A stretch of DNA of 32,779 bases from Verrucomicrobiota bacterium (GTDB lineage: Bacteria; Verrucomicrobiota; Verrucomicrobiia; Verrucomicrobiales; Akkermansiaceae), in the NCBI GenBank assembly GCA_016871685.1, contig VHCM01000012.1, positions 1 through 32,779 of the forward strand. Reading direction: 5' to 3'. This document shows, piece after piece, positions 16,054 through 26,039 of this stretch. The notes beneath the pieces were generated by a model. The model was not told the DNA's origin, did no database searches, and saw nothing but the letters and a program-made list of their open reading frames with translations. Numbering within the stretch: position 1 is the stretch's first letter; the number at the start of each line of letters is the position of its first letter. Both the position numbers and the translations under genes were made by a program.

Positions 16054-16692
16054 TTAGAGTTTTTCCAGGATTTCCATGGCCGCCCGGTTGTTGAATTCGC
16101 GCGCGATGTCGAGTGCGGTCTTGCCGTCCTTGGACTTCACTTTCGGATCGACCCGGTGGTCGAGGAACAGGCGGATGATTTCCGCGCCGCCGCTGGCAGC
16201 CGCTTCGTGGAGCGGTGTGCCGCCGAGCGCGCTGAGCGTCATCGGATCCGCCCCGCCCTTGAGGATCACACCGGCCATCGCCGGCAGGTTTTTCGCGCCG
16301 GTGTGATGCAGCGGCGTCCACCCGCCGTTGTCGCGCTCGTTTGGTCGGGCACCGGCCTTGAGCAGGGCGGCGGCGATTTCCGGGTTGTTGCGCTCGACCG
16401 CGAGATGTAGCGGCGTGCGCGTCGCGCCGCTGGCGGCGTTCGGATTGGCCCCGGCATCGATCAGCACGTGGGCGATGCGGGTGCGGTTGCGCAGGATCGC
16501 TTGTTCGAGCGGCGGACGCGACCCCGGCTTGCCGCCTTGGTTGGCGCTCTGCGGGTTGGCGGCGAGATGGGCCCGCACATCCTCAAGATCGTCCTTGGCA
16601 ATCGCATCGTCAATGGTCGGGTGCTTCGGGGCTGGCGCGGCTTGCGCGACGGCGCACACGATCGACAGGGCGGGAATGAGCAGCAAATTCAT
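16054..16692 (-). CDS. Exported ankyrin-repeat protein
   Basis: With the ATG at 16692 the product has 212 residues: a signal peptide (MNLLLIPALSIVCAVAQAA) and about five ankyrin repeats filling the rest. The repeats show the usual TPLHxAxxxxxxxxxxxLLxxGAxxN pattern: PPLEQAILRNRTRIAHVLID, TPLHLAVERNNPEIAAALLK, TPLHHTGAKNLPAMAGVILK, TPLHEAAASGGAEIIRLFLD and the half-repeat TALDIAREFNNRAAMEILEKL. Ankyrin repeats bind proteins, and the partner is unknown. The frame is open 60 codons further upstream, but the signal peptide supports the chosen start. It is divergent from the oxidoreductase gene, and 102 bases separate its stop from the barrel gene on the same strand. Confidence 0.85.
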   Translation of the reverse strand: MNLLLIPALSIVCAVAQAAPAPKHPTIDDAIAKDDLEDVRAHLAANPQSANQGGKPGSRPPLEQAILRNRTRIAHVLIDAGANPNAASGATRTPLHLAVERNNPEIAAALLKAGARPNERDNGGWTPLHHTGAKNLPAMAGVILKGGADPMTLSALGGTPLHEAAASGGAEIIRLFLDHRVDPKVKSKDGKTALDIAREFNNRAAMEILEKL

Positions 16693-16811
16693 GGCAGTGA
16701 TCCGATGGATCGCGCCGAAGGCCGGGAAAATCAATGCGAATCCGCTGCGACGCGCGGTGGCGGATTCGATGGTCTCGCAATCCGCTTGCATTCGCCGATA
16801 CCCTGTTTCCA

Positions 16812-18077
<1,266 letters not shown>

Positions 18078-18127
18078 TCCGGCCTTTCGCCTTTGCGCGG
18101 GCCGGGATTCCCGCCTAGGCTTGGCGC

Positions 18128-18400
18128 ATGGAAGATCGTCCGGCGGAAGACCCGCGCTTCAAGGCATTCGTCCTGCTGCAGGCGCAGAATGCCGGGCTGT
18201 TCCTCGGGCGCATTCCCAATCCGTCGACCGGTGTCGCCACGCTCAACCTGCGGGCCGCCGCATCCGTGATCGATTCGCTCGAAATGCTCGCTTCCAAAAC
18301 CCGCGGCAACCTCGCAGACTCCGAGTCGCAGTTGCTCGACACCGTGATGCGCAATCTCAAGCCGCTCTACGAAGCCGCGCTCGCGGCCGATGAGGCCTGA
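18128..18400 (+). CDS. DUF1844 family protein
   Basis: This 90-residue cytoplasmic protein matches the DUF1844 pattern: an N-terminal helix (FKAFVLLQAQNAGLFLG), a short loop with NPSTGVATLNLRAA, then VIDSLEMLASKTRGNLADSE and a closing helix. The conserved ID.L..L..KT.GNL core is complete. The function of DUF1844 is unknown. It sits 50 bases after the oxidoreductase and 64 bases before kdsA on the same strand, so it may be part of the LPS transcript. Confidence 0.85.
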   Translation: MEDRPAEDPRFKAFVLLQAQNAGLFLGRIPNPSTGVATLNLRAAASVIDSLEMLASKTRGNLADSESQLLDTVMRNLKPLYEAALAADEA

Positions 18401-18464
18401 ACTTTCCGATCACCCGCGTCACCCGAGCCCGTCACCGCACGATTCCCCAACGGCATCCTTCTTC

Positions 18465-19283
18465 ATGCTCTCCGAACCCTTTCACATCGGCCAGGTCCCC
18501 GTCGGCGGACCCGTCCCGTTCTTCATCCTCGGCCCCTGCGCGCTCGAGTCCGAGGCGCTCGCCTGGGAAACCGCGCGCACCCTCAAGGAGATCGCCACGC
18601 GCACCGGCATTCCGATGTTGTTCAAGGCGTCCTTTGACAAAGCGAACCGCACCTCGGTGGGCTCTTACCGCGGACCGGGCCTGCTCGAGGGATGCCGGAT
18701 CCTCGGCGAGATCGCGCGCGATCTCGAGGTGCCGGTGACCACCGACATCCACACCGCCGAGCAGGCCGAAGCCGCCGCCGAACACATCGACCTGCTGCAA
18801 ATCCCGGCGTTTCTCTGCCGCCAAACCGACCTGCTCGAAGCCGCAGCGAAGACCGGGCGCGCGGTCAACATCAAGAAAGGCCAGTTCCTCGCGCCGTGGG
18901 ATGCCGTGCACGTTGCCGGCAAGATGCGCGCCTTCGGCTGTGAGCGCTTCCTCGTCACGGAACGCGGCACCACCTTCGGCTACAACAATCTCGTCACGGA
19001 CATGCGCGCGCTCCACTGGATGCGCAAGGAGGGCATCCCGGTGGTGTTCGATGCCACCCACTCGGTGCAGCGCCCGGGCGGACTCGGCGGCACCACCGGC
19101 GGCGATGGCGAACTCGCGCCCGTACTCGCGCGAGCGGCAGTCGCCACCGGTGTCGAAGGCGTCTTCATGGAAACCCATCCCGATCCCGCCAACGCGCTCT
19201 CCGACGGACCGAACCAAATCCCGATCGAGTTCATCGAGGATCTGCTCGTCAAGCTCATCGCCATCCACCATGCGGCCCACTGA
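18465..19283 (+). CDS. kdsA: 3-deoxy-8-phosphooctulonate synthase (Kdo-8-P synthase)
   Basis: KdsA condenses phosphoenolpyruvate with arabinose-5-phosphate to give Kdo-8-phosphate, the first committed step to Kdo for the LPS inner core. The 272-residue length is typical. Motifs in order: FILGPCALES, KASFDKANRTS, TDIHTAEQAEAAAEHIDLLQ, NIKKGQFLAPWD, ERGTTFGYNNLVTDMR, FDATHSVQRPGG and METHPDPANALSDGPNQIPI. The cysteine in GPCALES (Cys25) replaces the asparagine of E. coli KdsA, which points to the metal-dependent class, as in Aquifex. The ATG at 18465 was chosen; an ATG at 18390 would add 25 residues of unlikely composition. The 3' end overlaps the next start by 14 bases. Confidence 0.95.
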   Translation: MLSEPFHIGQVPVGGPVPFFILGPCALESEALAWETARTLKEIATRTGIPMLFKASFDKANRTSVGSYRGPGLLEGCRILGEIARDLEVPVTTDIHTAEQAEAAAEHIDLLQIPAFLCRQTDLLEAAAKTGRAVNIKKGQFLAPWDAVHVAGKMRAFGCERFLVTERGTTFGYNNLVTDMRALHWMRKEGIPVVFDATHSVQRPGGLGGTTGGDGELAPVLARAAVATGVEGVFMETHPDPANALSDGPNQIPIEFIEDLLVKLIAIHHAAH

Positions 19284-20523
19284 CCCGCCACTCGCCCGCC
19301 CCCTGCGTTTCCTCGGTGTCGCGCTGTCGGCCGTGGTGATGATCCAGTTGCCCGTGTCGGCCGCCGACCCGGCATCGTCGAAGCGCCGCATCACCTCCGG
19401 CCTGATGCCCGGCGGCAGCCGCATGGATGACGTCCTGTTTCCGCGCTACGATACCGACCAGCAGTTGGTCAGCGTGCTCAAGGCGCGCGTGCTGACATTG
19501 GTGAGCGACCAATTGATGCGGGGCGATGAGGTGACCATTGATTTCCTCAATCCCGACCTCAGCGCGCGCGGCCGCGTCGACATGCGGCGGGCGATGCTCG
19601 ACCAGCAGAAAAACCTGCTGAGTTCGTCGGAGCCGGTCACCTTGCGCAACGACCGCATCATCGCGAAAGGCACCGGTTTGTTTTACGACCTGACGGTCGG
19701 CGGTGCCTTCCTCACCGGGCCGGTGCTCACGTGGATCGCAGCCGCCGCCGGTGATCCCGCGGCCTCGATGGAAAATGCCGCATCCGCGCCGCTTTCGGTT
19801 CCGGCGGCGAATGCAGCGAAGCCTGCCGACGACGGATCCGCCGCTGCCGCACCCGGTGCCACCGAGCCATCGATCCGCGCCACACTCGGCGAGGCCTTGG
19901 ATCGATCCGAAGCGGCCAACGCCGCGACCCGCGAGTTTCTCAAGAAGGCGGAACTCGACGCTGCCACCGCTGACAAGCCGCAGGTGCCGCAGCAACTGCC
20001 GCTGCCCACCGCGCCCGGACCGGACGACACCGTGATCGATTGCGACGGCGGCATGCACTATGACCCAGACCAAGGCGTCTTCGTCTATCTCGGCAACGTC
20101 CGCGTCAAGGATCCGCGCTTTGATCTCTCCGGTGCCAACGACCTCAAGATTTTTCTCGAACCAGCAAATCCAACGGATCAAGACACGAAGCCGTCGGCAC
20201 CGGGCGACGCCACCTCACGCATGTCGGGCGAGGTGAAGCGCATCGTCGCCACCGGCGCGGTGCGCGTGCTCTACAAGGATGTGCCTCAGGGCAAACAGCC
20301 GATCGAGGCCAGCGGCGCGCTGCTTGATTATGATTTGAAAGCCGGACGGATCGTCATTTCAGGCGGCTACCCGTGGGTCGTGCAGGGCGCGGTGACGATG
20401 CGTGCCGGCGAGCCCGACCTCAGCCTGCGCATCGATCCAAACCAAGGGAAGTTCGAGACGAGCGGCGGTGATTGGAAAACCGTCCTGCCGTTGCAGCAAC
20501 TCCGCGGCGCTTCCGACCGTTGA
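19270..20523 (+). CDS. LptC/LptA-like LPS transport protein (OstA-like)
   Basis: The protein has 417 residues with an N-terminal hydrophobic segment (about 13-31) that is either a signal peptide or an LptC-like anchor. Two beta-rich regions are joined by a low-complexity Ala/Pro/Ser linker. The first (about 50-155) contains QLVSVLKARVLTLVSDQLMR and FYDLTVGGAFLTGPVLTWIA, and the second (about 255-400) contains VIDCDGGMHYDPDQGVFVYL, GNVRVKDPRFDLSGANDL and IEASGALLDYDLKAGRIVIS. The second matches the OstA/LptA-type beta-jellyroll pattern (DG..Y......GNV.V......L.AD.L), including a later GAV.V and ASG..L.YD. It lies between kdsA and lptB, the position of lptC/lptA in many Gram-negatives. The LPS bridge function is therefore inferred from context and a weak fold pattern. 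Confidence 0.7.
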   Translation: MRPTDPPLARPLRFLGVALSAVVMIQLPVSAADPASSKRRITSGLMPGGSRMDDVLFPRYDTDQQLVSVLKARVLTLVSDQLMRGDEVTIDFLNPDLSARGRVDMRRAMLDQQKNLLSSSEPVTLRNDRIIAKGTGLFYDLTVGGAFLTGPVLTWIAAAAGDPAASMENAASAPLSVPAANAAKPADDGSAAAAPGATEPSIRATLGEALDRSEAANAATREFLKKAELDAATADKPQVPQQLPLPTAPGPDDTVIDCDGGMHYDPDQGVFVYLGNVRVKDPRFDLSGANDLKIFLEPANPTDQDTKPSAPGDATSRMSGEVKRIVATGAVRVLYKDVPQGKQPIEASGALLDYDLKAGRIVISGGYPWVVQGAVTMRAGEPDLSLRIDPNQGKFETSGGDWKTVLPLQQLRGASDR

Positions 20524-20543
20524 ACCCAGCGCACTGCCGATCG

Positions 20544-21290
20544 ATGAACGACACCACCGCGAACGCCGTGCTCCGTGCCGACGGCCTGAGAAAAACCTAT
20601 GGCGGCCGCGCGGTCGTCGACGGCGTGACGCTCACCGTGAAACCCCGCGAAATCGTCGGCCTACTCGGTCCCAACGGTGCCGGCAAGACCACCTCGTTCT
20701 ACATGATCGCCGGTCTCGTCCCTGCCGACTCGGGTGAGGTGGGATTTCTCGGTCAGGACATCTCGAAGCTGCCGATGCACCGCCGTGCGCGTCTCGGACT
20801 CGGCTACCTACCGCAGGAGGAATCCGTTTTCCGCAAACTGAGCGTGCGCGACAACCTGCTCGCCATCCTCGAGACGCGTCCGGGCCTCGGCCGCGCCGCC
20901 CGCCACGAGCGCGCCGACGAGCTGATGCGCCGCTTCGGCATCGAAAAACTCGCCGACTCGCCCGCGATCACGCTTTCCGGCGGCGAGAAGCGACGTCTGG
21001 CCATCGCCCGCTCGCTCTGCACCGATCCCAAACTGCTGATGCTCGACGAACCGTTCGCCGGAATCGATCCGATCGCCGTCAAGGACATCCAGCGCATCGT
21101 GCTCGAACTGCGCGACCGCGACGGCCTGGGGATCCTGATCACCGACCACTCGGTGCGCGAAACGCTGAGCATCACCGACCGCGCGTTCCTCATCCACGAC
21201 GGCCGCGTCATCCTCGAGGGCAACTCCGCGGAACTCGTGAACCATCCCGTCGCCCGCGAGTTCTACCTCGGCGAGGATTTTTCGATGTGA
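20544..21290 (+). CDS. lptB: LPS export ABC transporter ATP-binding protein
   Basis: LptB drives LPS extraction from the inner membrane with LptF and LptG. The 248-residue protein has Walker A GPNGAGKT (42-49), the Q-loop YLPQEESVFRKLSVRDNL (Gln91), the signature LSGGEKRR (144-151), Walker B LLMLDEP (164-170) and the switch His202 in ITDHSVRETL. GYLPQEESVFRKLSV, the SVRETL motif and a C-terminal VAREFYLGEDF separate LptB from other small ABC ATPases. It starts 20 bases after the LptC/LptA-like gene. LptF, LptG and LptD are not in the window. Confidence 0.95.
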   Translation: MNDTTANAVLRADGLRKTYGGRAVVDGVTLTVKPREIVGLLGPNGAGKTTSFYMIAGLVPADSGEVGFLGQDISKLPMHRRARLGLGYLPQEESVFRKLSVRDNLLAILETRPGLGRAARHERADELMRRFGIEKLADSPAITLSGGEKRRLAIARSLCTDPKLLMLDEPFAGIDPIAVKDIQRIVLELRDRDGLGILITDHSVRETLSITDRAFLIHDGRVILEGNSAELVNHPVAREFYLGEDFSM

Positions 21291-21316
21291 GTCGCCGCCG
21301 TCGCGGGCCGCCCGAT

Positions 21317-22435
21317 TCACCAATCGCTGCCCAACCCGTGGCGCCCGGCCAGTTCCACCAGGTCGTTACGCATCGGCCATTCGTCGGGACGCTCGCTGGT
21401 TGCATGCCGCCTGCTCGCGCCCTTGAGCAGCATGCAGCCGGTGTTGTCGCCGATGCGCCGCACGGCATCGACTTCCTCCGGGTCGAGCCTCAGCTCCGGC
21501 AACGCGGCGAACTCGCGGATCTTGTCCTCGATCCGCCGCGCTCCATCGCCAGCCTCCTGGATGAAGGTGGGCACCACGCTTTCGACCGCCGGCTGACTCA
21601 GGTTCCAGATCGACGCGAACTGCAGCAGCGTGAGCCCGTGGCGGTCGGCGATCGGCCGCATCCGCTCCGCTTTCTCCATGCCGTGCCCGACCCATCCCTC
21701 GGGCCGGTACGTCCGGTGATCGCCGGGTTTGAACTCATGACCGGGCAAGCCGAGGTCGCCGTGGAAGACGCCGCCGTGGTCGACCACGCGCGTCATCACC
21801 TTCACGCCGTGCTGTTCGCAGGCCGGCAACGTGAGTCCCACCGGCCAGGGTTCGAGCGGATTGAGGATCAGCATCGCCCAGTCGATGCAGTCGCCGAAGC
21901 GCTCGAACGCGCCGACCAAGTCGAGCGAAAACCCGTTGGCCGGACCCGGCGCGATCCCGAGCATCCGGGTGATTCCCTGCTCGCGCAAGCCGCGCAGCGC
22001 GGACCACACCGCGTCGCTCGTGTATCCAAGTTCGTCGGGATTGTGCAGCATCAACAGGTCGAATCGCTCACTGCCGCAACGCTCGAGCTCGCGCTCCGCG
22101 GCCATCCGCACGAAATCGGCATATCCCTCCGGTCCGCGCAGTCGCGGGTCGGTGAACCTCGGATAGCCGCGCGCGCCTTCGCGCTGACCTTGGTAAAAAT
22201 CGTGGCCGATCATCCCGATCAAGCTGTACGTCGCGCGATCGATCCCGCGGAGCGCGCGGCCGAGCAACTCGTCGGCCTTGCCATTGCCGTACACGTCCGA
22301 GGTGACGAAGCTGCGGATCCCGGCCTCGTACGCGGTTTCGATGCAGCCGATGAAGCGTCCCTCACCGAGTGTCTCGCCAAAGTGCATGAAGCGTCCGCCG
22401 CTCCAAGTGCCGTATGCGGTGGTCGTGGGATCCAT
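21317..22435 (-). CDS. Aldo/keto reductase family protein, atypical catalytic set
   Basis: This 372-residue TIM-barrel protein follows the aldo/keto reductase plan. FVTSDVYGNGKADELLGRAL holds the expected Asp47 and a Tyr (Tyr49), and DLLMLHNPD holds the His. LGIAPGPANGFSLDL and ILNPLEPWP fill later barrel strands. The strand that normally ends in the catalytic lysine (v.v.TK) reads YSLIGMIGHDFYQG here, without a lysine. The C-terminus is longer than usual. The protein may be a reductase with a changed mechanism or a non-reductase relative. The substrate is unknown. It is convergent with lptB across 26 bases and sits downstream of the broken sulfatase on the same strand. Confidence 0.82.
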   Translation of the reverse strand: MDPTTTAYGTWSGGRFMHFGETLGEGRFIGCIETAYEAGIRSFVTSDVYGNGKADELLGRALRGIDRATYSLIGMIGHDFYQGQREGARGYPRFTDPRLRGPEGYADFVRMAAERELERCGSERFDLLMLHNPDELGYTSDAVWSALRGLREQGITRMLGIAPGPANGFSLDLVGAFERFGDCIDWAMLILNPLEPWPVGLTLPACEQHGVKVMTRVVDHGGVFHGDLGLPGHEFKPGDHRTYRPEGWVGHGMEKAERMRPIADRHGLTLLQFASIWNLSQPAVESVVPTFIQEAGDGARRIEDKIREFAALPELRLDPEEVDAVRRIGDNTGCMLLKGASRRHATSERPDEWPMRNDLVELAGRHGLGSDW

Positions 22436-22506
22436 GATGCGCGGACGCCGGGATAAGCCACCGCCGCCCGGTGGTCAATTCCGCGATCCGCCGCGGGATG
22501 GCCGGA

Positions 22507-24942
22507 TTATTGCGTCTCCGAGCCATCCCGCAGACCGATCTCGAGGCGGAAGAAGCCGGCGGGGCCGGTCAGCGGGAGGCGGATGCGCCCGGAAACCGGA
22601 TCGTGAAGCAGCTCCGGGCTGCCGGCATCGATCGTGCGCCACGAGGCAAGCGGGACGCGAAGGTCCGACGTGTGGCGAATGCGCCAGAAGACATCCGTCA
22701 CCTTGGGATCCGCGGCAAACGTGTAATCGGAACCCGTGATCCGCGGCCATCGTGACGGGTCGTGTTCATGCGGCCCGAATCCGAAGAAGTATCTCCATCC
22801 GTTGGGCATCTCGCCGGGACGAACAGCCTCGCCAAACTGACGCGGCAGACCATCGGGCATGGTCATCGCCCACTGCGCGTAGTTGGAGGCGAACCGCCTC
22901 GCCGTGATGGTGAACCTGAGATCCACGTTAGGCGTGATTCCCGATTCATTGAGACGGCTTCCACCGTCGTAGGCATTCGCGAGCCAGCGCTGGGCCGGAA
23001 TGCCCTGATTGGCCGCAAGGGGCGAGCCGGCGGCATCGCTGAACGCGGCGAAGCAGGTGTTTCCCGACTCCATCCACACGTCGCTGAAGTTCCAGGACAT
23101 CGCCAGCCCTTGGACACGTGGATTGGAAACGGCATTGGTGGAGACGGCGAGGATGCGTCCGCGGTTCGTCCGGTTGGTGAAGCCGTCGTACAACGTCAGG
23201 TGGGCCGAACTTTCCCCGCTGGTGGCGGCCGCCGCATAAAACGTGATCGCTTCCAGAAACCAGCCGCCATCCTGCGCCGGGACCGTGAATGACTGACCGA
23301 GATTCTGACTGCCGGAGTCTCCATCGGTATCGGGTTGTTCGACGATGACGACGGTCGGATTCGGGGAGGACAGCGTGGTTGCGGATCGCGTGCCGGACCA
23401 ATCGGTGGTGTTGCCGAGCAGGTCCCTCATCCGCACTTGGTAGGTGTGCGATGTCTCGCCGACCAGTCCCGAGTCGATGTGGCGCGGCGTCGCTTGCCAC
23501 GCGCTGTCGCGCGACAAGGTGACGTTCCTGAACTGGTATTCGACCGGGCCGTTGCCATCGGTTGCTGGGGCGGCGGCCATCCCGATGCTGCCAAGCCCGG
23601 CGGCCGCCGGCGGCGATGCCCAGACCGCCGGATCCTGCCGCGGCGCCAGCACGCGGTCCGCTCGCGCGTCACCGAATGATGCCAGCGTACCGGTCAGCAG
23701 ATCAAAGGCCGCTCGCGCCTCCGTATCGAGCGCGCCCGTGTTGAGCGGCCGTTGCTCGAGGACGTCGCTGGCAAGGTCGTGGAAATTCCCCGTTGCATAC
23801 AGCTTGAAGCGCCGGGTCTGGGCAAACTCGCGCACGCCGGCCTCGGTGGCGTTCTGGGGTTTGTACCAACAATAACTCCATTCACGGGGCGTGCCGCTGT
23901 CACCGACCAACTGCGGTAGAAAACTCCTGCCGTCGAGATCGCCGGGAGCCACGGCCCCCACCGCCTCGCACAACGTGGGAAACACGTCGGTGGTGTCGAT
24001 CAGGTCGTCGCAGACGCGGCCGGCCGCCACGGCCTTCGGCCAATTCACAATGAACGGGGTGTGCGTGCCGTCCATGGTCGTCTTGCCCTTGCCCCCTTGC
24101 ACCGACTTGCCGTCGAACATCGAGGTGATCGACGAGAGCGTGCCGTTGTCGCCAAGAAACAGGATCAGCGTGTTGTCACGGATGCCCAGGGCGTCGAGCT
24201 TGTCAACGATTCTGCCGACGAGCTTGTCCATGAATTCCACCATGCCGCGGAAGTAGATGGCGTTGTTGAGTTCCTTCGTCGCTGCAGGGTTGTAATCCGG
24301 ATGATCGGGCGGAGGCGTGAACGGGTCGTGTGTGAGCAGCATCGGATAGTACACCAGGAACGGCCCGGCTTGGTTCCGCTCGATGAACTCGATGATTTTT
24401 TCGCTGACCACTTCCGGTCCGTACGTCCCGGCGGGGAAGTTGACTTGGGTGTTCGCGAGTCCGTCCGCGGGGATCAACGCTTCGAATCCCGGCGCGTAGT
24501 AGCGGTTCGGCCGCCGGTTGAGCTGCCAGAGGAAATACTCGTCGAACCCGAAGCGGACCGGCCCTTCGTATCCGCCCTCCAACTGCCATTTGCCGGCGAT
24601 GAATGTCTTGTAGCCCGCGTCACGGAGCACGTTGGCGAAGGTGGTTTGTCCTTCATGCAGGATGCCGAACACGTCATAATTCCGGACGTTGTATCTTCCG
24701 GTCATCAACTGGACGCGGGTCGGCGTGCAAAGGGGTTGTCAGTGGGCATGACGGAACCGCATGCCCGACGCCGCCAGCGAATCGAGACGCGGCGTGGCGT
24801 AGGACTGGCCGCCATTGGCACCGATCGTTTCGTAGCCGAGATCATCGGCCATGATCACCACGAGGTTGGGCCGCGGATCGGCCGCCCATGCGGCACATGC
24901 CGTGGCCGCCAGACAGGCGATCATGCTCAAACCACGCCTCAC
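22507..24942 (-). pseudogene. Large multidomain sulfatase interrupted by one in-frame TGA
   Basis: Joined through the stop, this is an 811-codon gene. A GTG at 24942 begins a good signal peptide ([19 protein letters not shown]), followed by [20 protein letters not shown]. Codon 68 is TGA (24741-24739). The frame then continues QPLCTPTRVQLMTGRYNVRN with the formylglycine cysteine at codon 72 (24729-24727). Sulfatase motifs continue intact (AGKWQLEGG, FLGDNGT, KGKTTMDGTHTPF). Beyond about residue 430 come an FN3-like domain (about 455-525), a beta-sandwich-like region (about 530-690) and a C-terminal module (about 730-811). Only one base separates TGA from Ser (TCA) or Cys codons. The intact downstream frame suggests a recent nonsense change or a sequence error. 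Downstream initiation at the MMTGRYN ATGs (24708) would lack the active site. Confidence 0.82.
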
Positions 24943-25284
24943 CCTGTCGCGCGGGGTGGCGAGCGCGCATGGCGGTGCTGGTCGGGCTGCAGGGGATGGG
25001 TTGGCCGAGCCCACGGACCCACCACGATCGTTTCAGCACGGCCTGTAAATGTTTTTTGAGCGGGAGAGGCTTCCCGGACGCGGTGTTTCCCGAGTTGCCC
25101 GGGGAAGGCCCGTGTTCGAGAAGGTCGATTCGACGGCCAGTATCAGGATGGCGTGGCTTTCGCGGCGTTTGGATTTCCCTCTTCCGCTCCGCTGGATCGC
25201 CGATCCGCGCATGGCGGTGGGGATCAGGGAATTACGCGAACGCCCGGTTGCATCGCGTCGGAAAATTTGGCATCTTGAGCGCAC
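24943..25284. other. Divergent intergenic region of 342 bases
   Basis: This is the gap between the broken sulfatase (-) and the SprT-like gene (+). It must hold both promoters, but I see no strong -35/-10 pair. A run of six T at 25052-25057 is followed by CGGGA...TCCCG (25061-25076 region), which is the wrong order for a terminator on the plus strand. An 83-codon frame from 25049 to 25300 has Arg-rich composition and no recognisable motif, so I do not call it a gene. Confidence 0.5.
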
Positions 25285-25878
25285 ATGGCACGCGGCATGA
25301 TGCAGACGGAATTCCGTTGGACCTCTTGGCTGCGTGTGTTCATGCCGCCGGCTGCCGCTGCGGAAAAGCCGGCGAAGCTCGACGGCGGGCTCACCGCCTG
25401 GTGTTCCGAAACCGCATTGTCGCTCGCACTGCCGGAACTGGCACGCAAGGTGCGCGTCGTTTGGAATCCACGCATGCAGACCACCGCCGGCCGCGCGTGG
25501 TGGCCCGATCGCCGGATCGAGCTGAATCCGAAGCTGCGCAACTGCCCGGCCGAAGAGCTTTGGCGCACGTTGCGTCACGAACTCGCACACCTGGTCGCCT
25601 ACGAGCGCTACGCGCGCCGCCGCATCGACCCGCACGGCCCGGAATGGCAGGCCGCCTGCGCGGAACTCGGCATTCCCAACGAAGAGCCGTACCACACGCT
25701 GCCCTTCAAGCGCCGCCGGGTACGCCGCAACCATGCGTACACGTGTCCGAACTGCCGCACGACCATCCTGCGTGTGCGCCCGATCCAGCGTGCGGTCGCC
25801 TGCTACGCCTGCTGCCGCAAATACAACCGCGGCGATTACCACGACCGATTCCGCCTGCTGCCGAGTAAGATCAGCTGA
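25285..25878 (+). CDS. SprT-like zinc metalloprotein
   Basis: This 197-residue protein of the SprT/Spartan-like family has a zincin site and a zinc ribbon. The helix LRHELAHLVAYERYARRRIDPHGPEW (LRHELAHLVAYE, then DPHGPEW) supplies HExxH at residues 98-102 and the third ligand His117. Two cysteine knuckles, CPNC (154-157) and CYACC (173-177), form the C-terminal ribbon. NPRMQTTAGRAWWPDRRIEL gives the preceding family strands. Eukaryotic Spartan degrades DNA-protein crosslinks; the role of bacterial SprT proteins is not established, so I give no function. The start could be the ATG at 25285 or one at 25297 or 25300. No signal peptide is seen, so it is cytoplasmic. Confidence 0.88.
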   Translation: MARGMMQTEFRWTSWLRVFMPPAAAAEKPAKLDGGLTAWCSETALSLALPELARKVRVVWNPRMQTTAGRAWWPDRRIELNPKLRNCPAEELWRTLRHELAHLVAYERYARRRIDPHGPEWQAACAELGIPNEEPYHTLPFKRRRVRRNHAYTCPNCRTTILRVRPIQRAVACYACCRKYNRGDYHDRFRLLPSKIS

Positions 25879-25941
25879 GGGCGCGGCCCTGAAGGATGCG
25901 GGACAGTCGCGGCGGCACGGCCAGATCCAAGAAGAAAAGAG

Positions 25942-26013
25942 AGGCGGAGGTGGGAATCGAACCCACGAATGACGGTTTTGCAAACCATTGCCTTACCACT
26001 TGGCGACTCCGCC
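25942..26013 (-). tRNA. tRNA-Cys (anticodon GCA), CCA not encoded
   Basis: The minus strand folds as a cloverleaf. The acceptor pairs GGCGGAG (26013-26007) with CTCCGCC (25949-25943). The D arm is GCC...GGC. The anticodon stem ATGGT/ACCGT surrounds the loop TTGCAAA (anticodon GCA). The T arm is GTGGG-TTCGATT-CCCAC. The discriminator is T, and the next bases are CTT, so CCA must be added after transcription. Confidence 0.96.
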
Positions 26014-26039
26014 GGGAGTATGGTGGACGGAAGAAGAGA

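Noticed and set aside
14581-16410. 609-codon plus-strand frame across the barrel and ankyrin genes
   Set aside because: It runs antisense through two genes with signal peptides and recognisable repeats, and its product is Arg/Gly-rich without motifs.
24739-24741. Selenocysteine or a TGA-reassigned code as explanation for the in-frame TGA
   Set aside because: Many genes here end in TGA at sensible places (for example FGE, sulfatase and trpC), which excludes a reassigned code. No SECIS-like hairpin was evident after the codon, and sulfatases do not use selenocysteine at this position.
25049-25300. 83-codon frame upstream of the SprT-like gene
   Set aside because: Arg-rich, no motif, and it overlaps the SprT-like start in another frame; probably chance.
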